Source: Hyphomicrobiales bacterium
Lineage (GTDB): Bacteria; Pseudomonadota; Alphaproteobacteria; Rhizobiales; Xanthobacteraceae
DNA: 64,000 bases
Direction: 5' to 3'
Assembly: GCA_021732215.1 (NCBI GenBank)
Contig: JAKFVL010000021.1
Coordinates: forward strand, 77,001 to 141,000
A program made the translations under genes and the position numbers. The notes under the pieces are model-generated. The model was not told the DNA's origin. It ran no database searches and saw only the letters and a program-made list of their open reading frames with translations. Below, piece by piece: positions 58,080 through 64,000 of the stretch (positions within the stretch are counted from its first letter, which is position 1; every line of letters starts with the position of its first letter).

Positions 58080-60797
58080 ATGATCCTAGGAATTCGGCTG
58101 GCAGAACGCGAGCCCCGTAGCCCCGCGATTGCCGGGTTGCTCGCGGCTGCCTGTTTGCTGGCAGCTGAACCTGCGATGGCCCAACCGGCGCGCGCCGGAT
58201 TCTTTGCCGAAGCAAGTCTGGTGAGCGCCGATCCGCGGATGATCTGGCAGATCATGCTCGGCGGTTTCGTTATTTTCGGATTGCTGACGGCTATCATCGT
58301 GTGGGTGGTCACCGCGCTCCGGAAAGTGCGAATGTCGCATAGTCGGCGTATGTCCTTCATCAACAGCTCGCTGAACCGGATGAACCAGGGCATCGTGATG
58401 CAGAACGCCCTCGGCCGCGTTGTTTTCTGCAACGACCGCTACCTCGAGATCTATGGCCTCGCACGGGAAGATCTGTTTGCCGGCATTACCAACGACGATC
58501 TGATCGAGATGCGTTTTCGCCGGGGAATGCTTGGTCCCTCGCTCGAGGACTACATGGCGACTGTCAAGGCCAATGCGAGGTTCGTGGTGGAGTTGCCCGA
58601 CGGCCGCTCGATCGCGATCCATCACAGCCGCTTGCCGGCCGGTGGCATTGTCTCGTTGCATGAAGATTGCACGGAACAACGCGCATTGAGCCGCGAACTG
58701 GCGTCCAACAAGACCTTTCTCGAATCGGTGGTGGACAACATTCCGGTGTGTATCGCTGCCAAGAACATCGACGACGGCCGCTATACGCTTGCCAACCGGG
58801 CCTTCGAGGAATTTTCCCGCATGCCGCGCGACAAGATCGTCGGCCGGCGCGCCGAGGAGATTTTTTCCGCGGTATCGGCTGCGTCGATCAACGAGGCTGA
58901 CCGCGCCGCGATCGAATCCGGATCAGGCCACTACAGCAGCGAGTTCGTCGTCGAACTAGGCTCGAAGCCGCGCGTTCTCGCCAGCAACCGTGTCGTTGCG
59001 CGCGACGAGAAAGGCAATCCGCAGTTCCTGATCGCGATGTTCGAGGACATCACCGAACGCCGCGAGATGTCGAACGAACTGGAAGACGCCCGCAAGTTCC
59101 TGGAACGAATCGTCGACAATATCCCGGTCGCGCTGATGGTCAGGCGTGTAAGCGACGGCCAGTTCCAGATTCTGAATCGCGGCGCTGAGTCCATCATCAA
59201 CCGGTCTCGCGAGGAAGCGCTTGGCAAAACGGTCGGTACGCTGTTTGGCGGCGAGGTCGCGAAAGTTGCGCAACTGCGCGACCAGGAGGCGATCCGCAAG
59301 AAAGCGATGGTTGCCGAGGAGCAGCCGATCCATACCAGCGAAGGTCTCCGGCTGTTCGCGACCCGCCGGGTGGCGGTGTTCGACGATGTCGGCACACCCC
59401 AATACATCATCCAGACCCATGAGGATGTGACCCAGCGCCGTCAGATCGAATCGCGCATGGCGCATATGGCGTATCACGACGGTCTGACCGATCTGCCGAA
59501 CCGCGCAGCATTTCTTCAATCGCTGTCGCAGATGATCGATGCTTGCGAGGGCGCCGACGAGCAGTTCGCGGTGCTGTCGATCGATCTCGACCGGCTCAAG
59601 GAAGTCAACGACGTGTTCGGCCATGCCGTCGGCGATGAAGTCCTGATCGAAGTCGCGCGGCGGATAAAGAAGGTCGCGTCCGGCGGCGCGGTGGCGCGGC
59701 TCGCCGGCGACGAATTCGGCGTGATCATCGACGGCAAGCAGCCGGAATCGGCTCAGCTGCTCGCCGAACGGCTCGCCCAAGCGGTGCGCTCCGAGTTCAA
59801 CGTCAACGGCAAGTTGATCCGGTTGGGCCTGACCGTGGGTATCTCGATCTATCCGCAGAATGGAGTGACGGCCGCGACGCTGCTCGCCAACGCCGATGCG
59901 GCTCTATTCCGCGCCAAGTCGAATGCGCGAGGCTCGATCCGCCTGTTTGAGGCCGAGATGGACCAGCAGATCCGCGACCGGCGCGCGCTGCATCAGGATC
60001 TGGTGAACGCAATCCGCAACGGCGAACTGTCGCTCCACTATCAGCCGTTGGCGATCACGCGCCACGTCTGCGAGACGGGCAGTCTGCAGCCCAAGGACGC
60101 AGTCGGGTTTGAAGCGCTGGCGCGCTGGCTCCATCCGGTGCGCGGCTTCATCCCGCCTGGCGATTTCATTCCGCTTGCCGAAGAGAGCGGGCTGATCGTC
60201 GAGATGGGCGAATGGATCCTGCGCGAGGCCTGCCGCGAAGCTGCGTCATGGCCGAGGCCGCTGCAGGTCTCCGTCAACCTGTCGCCGGCGCAGTTCGTTC
60301 ACGGCGATCTCGTGGGGCTGGTGCATTCGATCCTGCTCGAAACCGGCTTGTCGCCGGGCCGGCTCGAACTCGAAATCACCGAAGGTGTTCTGATCGAGGA
60401 TTTCGACCGTGGCCTGTTGCTGTTGCGCCAGCTCAAGGGGCTCGGCGTCAAGATATCGATGGACGATTTCGGCAGCGGCTATTCCTCGTTGACCTACCTG
60501 CAGGCATTCCCGTTCGACAAGATCAAGATCGACCGTACCTTCATTCTCCATCTTGGCACCAAACCGCAATCGGCCGCCATCATCCGCGCGATGATCGGGC
60601 TTTGCCATGGGCTGAATATCACCGTTGTCGCTGAGGGCGTTGAAACGCAGGAACAGCTTGAGTTTCTCTCCGTTGAGCGATGCGACAGGGTGCAAGGCTA
60701 TCTGATCGGCAGGCCTGCCAGGATCGCGCAGTATTCGGATCTGGTGGGGCGGCCGGCCGAACTCGCCGCCGATCCGCAGCCGCTCAGGGCGGGCTGA
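58080..60797 (+). CDS. membrane PAS-GGDEF-EAL protein (c-di-GMP turnover)
   Basis: 905 residues. Signal-like N-terminus and one or two transmembrane helices (GFVIFGLLTAIIVWVVTAL at about 62-80), then three PAS domains (about 95-215, 220-335, 340-460; EDITERREMSNELE and EDVTQRRQIESRMA linkers), GGDEF domain (YHDGLTDLPNRAAF; signature ARLAGDEFGVI at 542-546 as AGDEF) and EAL domain (GFEALARW, Glu678 first). EAL catalytic residues look complete: NLSPAQF, LELEITEG, MDDFGSGYSSL, DKIKIDRTF, VAEGVETQEQLE. The diguanylate cyclase RxxD inhibitory site is missing. Phosphodiesterase activity is likely; cyclase activity possible. Confidence 0.94.
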   Translation: MILGIRLAEREPRSPAIAGLLAAACLLAAEPAMAQPARAGFFAEASLVSADPRMIWQIMLGGFVIFGLLTAIIVWVVTALRKVRMSHSRRMSFINSSLNRMNQGIVMQNALGRVVFCNDRYLEIYGLAREDLFAGITNDDLIEMRFRRGMLGPSLEDYMATVKANARFVVELPDGRSIAIHHSRLPAGGIVSLHEDCTEQRALSRELASNKTFLESVVDNIPVCIAAKNIDDGRYTLANRAFEEFSRMPRDKIVGRRAEEIFSAVSAASINEADRAAIESGSGHYSSEFVVELGSKPRVLASNRVVARDEKGNPQFLIAMFEDITERREMSNELEDARKFLERIVDNIPVALMVRRVSDGQFQILNRGAESIINRSREEALGKTVGTLFGGEVAKVAQLRDQEAIRKKAMVAEEQPIHTSEGLRLFATRRVAVFDDVGTPQYIIQTHEDVTQRRQIESRMAHMAYHDGLTDLPNRAAFLQSLSQMIDACEGADEQFAVLSIDLDRLKEVNDVFGHAVGDEVLIEVARRIKKVASGGAVARLAGDEFGVIIDGKQPESAQLLAERLAQAVRSEFNVNGKLIRLGLTVGISIYPQNGVTAATLLANADAALFRAKSNARGSIRLFEAEMDQQIRDRRALHQDLVNAIRNGELSLHYQPLAITRHVCETGSLQPKDAVGFEALARWLHPVRGFIPPGDFIPLAEESGLIVEMGEWILREACREAASWPRPLQVSVNLSPAQFVHGDLVGLVHSILLETGLSPGRLELEITEGVLIEDFDRGLLLLRQLKGLGVKISMDDFGSGYSSLTYLQAFPFDKIKIDRTFILHLGTKPQSAAIIRAMIGLCHGLNITVVAEGVETQEQLEFLSVERCDRVQGYLIGRPARIAQYSDLVGRPAELAADPQPLRAG

Positions 60798-60895
60798 TAC
60801 CCCGAACAATCCGGAACGGTTTTTTCCTTGCGCCGTATCCGGTCCGCTTGGCTTTCCACCGCACTCTTGCGATGGTATCCGCCGGAGCAGGATCG

Positions 60896-62395
60896 ATGGC
60901 GGATTACGACCTCGCGATCATCGGAGCAGGGTTCAACGGCGTCAGCATGGCGCGCGACGCCGCCGGCCGGGGTCTTCGCGTCGTCCTGATCGAACAGGGC
61001 GATCTCGGGTCCGGCCATTCCGCATCGCTCGGTCTGATGCAGGGCCACTTTACCGGTATCGAACACGGCGCATTGCGCAGCATCGGCCGGTCGCTCGCAG
61101 AGCGCGGGGTATGGCTCGGCATTGCGCCGCATCTGGTGCGGCCGTTGCCGATGCTGCTGCCGGCCCACGACGATCACCGGCCGCCCTGGATGATCAGGGC
61201 GATGCTTCATGTTTACGACCAGCTGTCGCCGCGGCTCGGCCTGCCGCGGTCGAACGCGCTGGATATCACGCATCATGAGGCCGGCGTGCCGCTCAAGCGC
61301 CCGTTCGGTCTTGCGTTTACCTGGCCCGAATGCCTTGCCGACGTCTCGCGGCTTCTGGTGTCGACGGCGGTCGATGCCGCGGAACGCGGCGCGAGCGTGC
61401 TGACCGGCGCGCGCTGCGTCCGCGCCGACCGCACCGACGTCTGGCGGCTGGCGCTGGTGGATCGCGGCCGCCGCACCTCGCTGACGGCGCGGGCACTTGC
61501 CAATACAACAGGCGCATGGATTCCATCGGTCGCCGAGACGGTATTGCGGATCGCAGCGCCGCCGATGAAGCTGACGCTGTCGAGCCAGATCGTCGTGCGG
61601 CGGCGTTTCGATCACGATGGCGTCTATGCGCTTCAGAACACCGACCGCGAACTGATCTACGCTGCGCCATGGCATGCGGATTTCACCATCATCGGCAGCG
61701 CCCGGCGCGCGTTCAGCGGCGATCCCGCCGTTGTCTCGGCGTCTGCCTCGGACGTCGAGTATCTCTGCCGTGCTATCAACCGGTATTTCCGCGAGCGGGT
61801 CGAGACGGCGGACGTCGTGCATGTGCAATCCGCGCTGCATGTCGCCGGTGCAAGCAACGGCGATGGCGAAATCGGGACGGTGCTGTTCGATGCCAGGCGC
61901 AAGGCGGCGCCATTGCTCACGGTGTTCGGTGGCGACGTCACCCTGACCCGCCGCCGGGCCGAAATCGCGGTCGGCCGCCTCACGCCGTTCTACCCGATGT
62001 CGCGGCCCTGGACAGCGACCGCACCGCTGCCGGGCGGGGATTTTCCGTGGCATGGCCTGAACGACCGGATCGAACGCGCGCGAGAGCGATGGCCGTTTCT
62101 CGATGCGCGCGAGGCCGCTCGTCTGGTCACAGCTTACGGCACGCGGCTCGAAGCGGTTCTGGGCGGCGCGCGCCGGCGCGGCGATCTGGGCATGCGCTTT
62201 GGATCGGACCTGACCGCCGCGGAAGTGAGATATTTGATGGCAAATGAGTGGGCGCGTTTTCCGGAGGACATTCTGTGGCGCCGCTCCAAGCTGGGATTGT
62301 CGATGTCCGGGGAGGCGCGCGATGCCCTCGCGTGCTTCATGCGGTTTGAAGCCGACGGGCCCATCGAGCTGTTGTCCGTCGCCCATGCGAGTTGA
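60896..62395 (+). CDS. FAD-dependent oxidoreductase, glycerol-3-phosphate dehydrogenase (GlpD)-like
   Basis: 499 residues, ATG 60896 after GGAGCAGG. DLAIIGAGFNGVSMARDAAG, RGLRVVLIEQGDLGSGHSAS and SLGLMQGHFTGIEHGALRSI match GlpD; the GlpD C-terminal domain region is present (TAAEVRYLMANEWARFPEDI-type LWRRSKLGL). GlpD uses glycerol 3-phosphate and reduces quinone. The R-x-K/T-rich middle is diverged, so the substrate may differ. It starts about 100 bases after the c-di-GMP gene and is followed by ABC transporter genes on the same strand, 40 bases apart, suggesting joint expression. Confidence 0.85.
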   Translation: MADYDLAIIGAGFNGVSMARDAAGRGLRVVLIEQGDLGSGHSASLGLMQGHFTGIEHGALRSIGRSLAERGVWLGIAPHLVRPLPMLLPAHDDHRPPWMIRAMLHVYDQLSPRLGLPRSNALDITHHEAGVPLKRPFGLAFTWPECLADVSRLLVSTAVDAAERGASVLTGARCVRADRTDVWRLALVDRGRRTSLTARALANTTGAWIPSVAETVLRIAAPPMKLTLSSQIVVRRRFDHDGVYALQNTDRELIYAAPWHADFTIIGSARRAFSGDPAVVSASASDVEYLCRAINRYFRERVETADVVHVQSALHVAGASNGDGEIGTVLFDARRKAAPLLTVFGGDVTLTRRRAEIAVGRLTPFYPMSRPWTATAPLPGGDFPWHGLNDRIERARERWPFLDAREAARLVTAYGTRLEAVLGGARRRGDLGMRFGSDLTAAEVRYLMANEWARFPEDILWRRSKLGLSMSGEARDALACFMRFEADGPIELLSVAHAS

Positions 62396-62434
62396 GCGTT
62401 GAGCGTTCCGACGCTAGAATCCGGCCGGGGCACG

Positions 62435-63589
62435 ATGGACGAACATCCGCAAAAACAAGAGGCGATGCAGGCCGGGGCCGCGTTGGACACGCCCCTGCTT
62501 CGTATATCCTCGCTCACCAAAAGGTTTGGCGGTTACGTCGCGATCGACCAACTCTCTCTCGACATTCATGCCGGCGAGTTTTTCGCGCTGCTTGGACCGA
62601 GCGGGTGCGGCAAGACGACATTGCTGCGCATGATCGCGGGCTTCGAGACGCCCGATAGCGGCGAAATGCTGTTCAACGGAGAGAACATCGCGAGCGCCCT
62701 GCCGCATCAGCGCCCGTTCAACATGATGTTTCAGAACTATGCGCTGTTTCCGCATTTGACCGTGGAAGGCAATATTGCCTTCGGCCTCAAGCGGCTTGGC
62801 ATGCAGAAGGCCGATATCAAGGATGTCGTGGCGCAGATGCTTGCGCTGGTGCAGCTGGACGGTCTCGGCAAGCGGCGGCCGGATCAGTTGTCCGGCGGTC
62901 AGCGGCAGCGAGTGGCGCTGGCGCGCTCGCTGGCGCTGCGGCCGAAAATCCTACTGCTCGACGAGCCGATGGCTGCGCTCGACAAGAAGCTGCGCGAAAG
63001 CACGCAGCGTGAACTGCTGGAATTGCAGCGCAAGCTGAACATGACTTTCATCATCGTCACCCACGATCAGGACGAAGCGATGACGGTCGCCGACCGTATC
63101 GGTGTGATGGATCACGGGCGGCTCGAGCAGGTCGCGCCGCCGCGCCAGCTTTATGAGGCGCCACGCTCGCGCTGGATCGCGGAATTCGTCGGCGACGTGA
63201 ATGTATTCGATGGCAAAGTGACGGGCGAAGAAAATGGCAGGGTCACGCTCGAAACGCGCGACGCCGGCGTCATCGCTGCGCTGAAGCCGCCAAGTGTCGA
63301 CGAGAGCAAGATGCTCTGCGTCGCGATCCGGCCTGAGAAGATCAAGATTTCCCAGTACGGGCCGGTCAACGACCTCGGCGGTAACGCCGCGTTCAATCGC
63401 CTTCCCGGCGTCGTTGCCGATATCGGCTATCTCGGCAATGCAACGATCTATTCTGTGAGGCTGGATACCGGTGCGGTGTTGCGTGCCAACGTATCGAATG
63501 CGACCCGGCTCGATACGGACAGCTATCATGTCGGGCAGCGCGTGGTGGCGTGGTTCGTGCCGGCCGACTGCATGGTGCTCGAACAATGA
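62435..63589 (+). CDS. ABC transporter ATP-binding protein, spermidine/putrescine type (PotG-like)
   Basis: 384 residues. Walker A GPSGCGKTTLLRMIAG, signature LSGGQRQRVALARSLALRPK, Walker B ILLLDEPMAALDKKLRE and the switch VTHDQDEAM. The order and C-terminal OB-like TOBE region (VAPPRQLYEAPRSRWIAEFV, then GDVNVFDGKVTGEENGRVTL and CVAIRPEKIKIS) resemble PotG/PotA. A TTG at 62399 also opens the frame, but ATG 62435 has a better upstream region. It couples ATP hydrolysis to import of polyamines or a similar solute. The stop overlaps the permease start (ATGA). Confidence 0.93.
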   Translation: MDEHPQKQEAMQAGAALDTPLLRISSLTKRFGGYVAIDQLSLDIHAGEFFALLGPSGCGKTTLLRMIAGFETPDSGEMLFNGENIASALPHQRPFNMMFQNYALFPHLTVEGNIAFGLKRLGMQKADIKDVVAQMLALVQLDGLGKRRPDQLSGGQRQRVALARSLALRPKILLLDEPMAALDKKLRESTQRELLELQRKLNMTFIIVTHDQDEAMTVADRIGVMDHGRLEQVAPPRQLYEAPRSRWIAEFVGDVNVFDGKVTGEENGRVTLETRDAGVIAALKPPSVDESKMLCVAIRPEKIKISQYGPVNDLGGNAAFNRLPGVVADIGYLGNATIYSVRLDTGAVLRANVSNATRLDTDSYHVGQRVVAWFVPADCMVLEQ

Positions 63590-64000
63590 TGGCCCGCCGC
63601 CTGTTCGCCCGTCCGGCCCGCATCGCGGCGATCGCGCCGTATCTGTGGATGGCGCTGTTCTTCCTGCTGCCCTTTGCTTTCGTGGTGAAGATCAGCCTGT
63701 CCCAGACGGCGATCGCACAACCGCCTTACGTGCCGTTGATACCGCTCACCGAGGGATGGGCGGCCACCAGGGCGGCGCTGGCGCAGCTTTCGCTCGACAA
63801 CTTCAGGCTGCTGATCTCGGACAATCTTTACGTGCTGTCGTATCTGCGCAGCCTCACGGTGGCCGCGGTTGCCACGGCGATCATGCTGTTGATCGGCTAT
63901 CCGATCGCCTACGGTATGTCCCGTCTGCCCGCGCGCTGGCAGCCTGTGGCCATGGTGCTGGTCATCGTGCCGTTCTGGACCTCGTTCCTGATCCGCATCT
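63586..64000 (+). CDS. ABC transporter permease, PotH-like, partial (C-terminus beyond right edge)
   Basis: Visible 138 codons from ATG 63586 (MMARRLFARPARIAAIAPYL). First transmembrane helix LWMALFFLLPFAFVVKISLS, then a periplasmic stretch (QTAIAQPPYVPLIPLTEGWA) and the next helices LYVLSYLRSLTVAAVATAIM and LIGYPIAYGMSRLPARW, then MVLVIVPFWTSFLIRI. Permease of the polyamine/sulfate family whose EAA loop lies beyond the window edge. Translationally coupled to the ATP-binding protein. Confidence 0.9.
   Translation, partial: MMARRLFARPARIAAIAPYLWMALFFLLPFAFVVKISLSQTAIAQPPYVPLIPLTEGWAATRAALAQLSLDNFRLLISDNLYVLSYLRSLTVAAVATAIMLLIGYPIAYGMSRLPARWQPVAMVLVIVPFWTSFLIRI

Noticed and set aside
60698-62386. 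Minus-strand open frame of 562 codons opposite the GlpD-like gene
   Set aside because: Same reason: it mirrors codons of the real gene and encodes an Arg/His-rich non-protein sequence.
1-64000. Insertion sequences, prophage or integrative element
   Set aside because: No transposase, integrase, phage structural or conjugation gene was seen, and no direct attachment-type duplication of the tRNA-Val end.

Overview
The window looks like a chromosomal core segment of a high-GC alphaproteobacterium of the Bradyrhizobium/Rhodopseudomonas/Afipia group (Nitrobacteraceae). This is inferred from gene content and order: cpdR beside an N-formylglutamate amidohydrolase gene and tRNA-Val, a DUF1036 gene fused by overlap to pyk, DUF1244 and gapR close by, split pntAA/pntAB/pntB behind an aa3-oxidase subunit IV gene, a ROSE-like RNA thermometer before an hsp20 gene, and many short intergenic palindromes. 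No rRNA, phage, insertion sequence or CRISPR array was seen. One tRNA and one probable small RNA are present.

Layout. 1-6.2 kb: glutamate synthase operon gltB - small exported protein - gltD (minus strand; gltD runs off the left edge). 6.7-13 kb: an exported Pro-rich protein, a DUF559 nuclease gene between inverted repeats, hsp20 with heat-shock promoter and thermometer, a lipase-like hydrolase, two small-molecule exporters, an ArsR-like regulator and a HisN-type phosphatase. 13.4-15.5 kb: a candidate mmgR/alpha-r8 small RNA, an N-formylglutamate amidohydrolase, cpdR and tRNA-Val. 15.5-22.6 kb: lipoprotein, small coiled-coil protein, tandem DUF3606 protein, secreted nuclease, two orphan Bug-type solute-binding proteins around a gamma-glutamyltransferase, and a short-chain dehydrogenase. 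22.8-32.2 kb: catabolic genes, namely a YbaK-family deacylase, a gentisate module (gentisate dioxygenase, MarR regulator, 3-hydroxybenzoate 6-hydroxylase), amidohydrolase, fatty acid desaturase, stand-alone acyltransferase domain, and an IclR-controlled two-subunit MaoC hydratase with a third Bug protein. 32.4-37.5 kb: rpmJ, TPR protein, hydrolase, pyk operon, DUF1244 and gapR. 37.7-45.8 kb: two cell-wall enzymes separated by a pair of long inverted repeats, an NtrC-type regulator whose 3' end is tandemly reiterated, and an M3 peptidase. 45.8-53.9 kb: an AbrB/Doc toxin-antitoxin operon, the oxidase subunit IV and transhydrogenase genes, glyoxalase-family protein, enoyl-CoA hydratase overlapping a ChaA-type antiporter, a Pro-rich membrane-anchored protein, rpsU. 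54-64 kb: purE-purK, two DUF465 genes, an FAD oxidoreductase, a PAS-GGDEF-EAL protein, a GlpD-like oxidoreductase and the start of a polyamine-type ABC transporter cut by the right edge.

How the parts work together. Most of the window is housekeeping: ammonia assimilation (gltBD), glycolysis (pyk), purine synthesis (purEK), NADPH/NADH balance (pnt), translation (rpmJ, rpsU), cell cycle and chromosome (cpdR, gapR). Accessory content is modest: aromatic and acid catabolism with local regulators, a toxin-antitoxin pair, a DUF559 cassette and dispersed repeats. No clearly new multi-gene system stands out. The items most worth following are non-coding: the paired inverted repeats with identical 22-nt loops at 39.3-39.5 kb, the candidate small RNA at 13.4 kb, three tandem 16-bp repeats at 11.2 kb, the reiterated gene end at 42.1 kb, and the palindromic operators of the IclR, MarR and toxin-antitoxin units.
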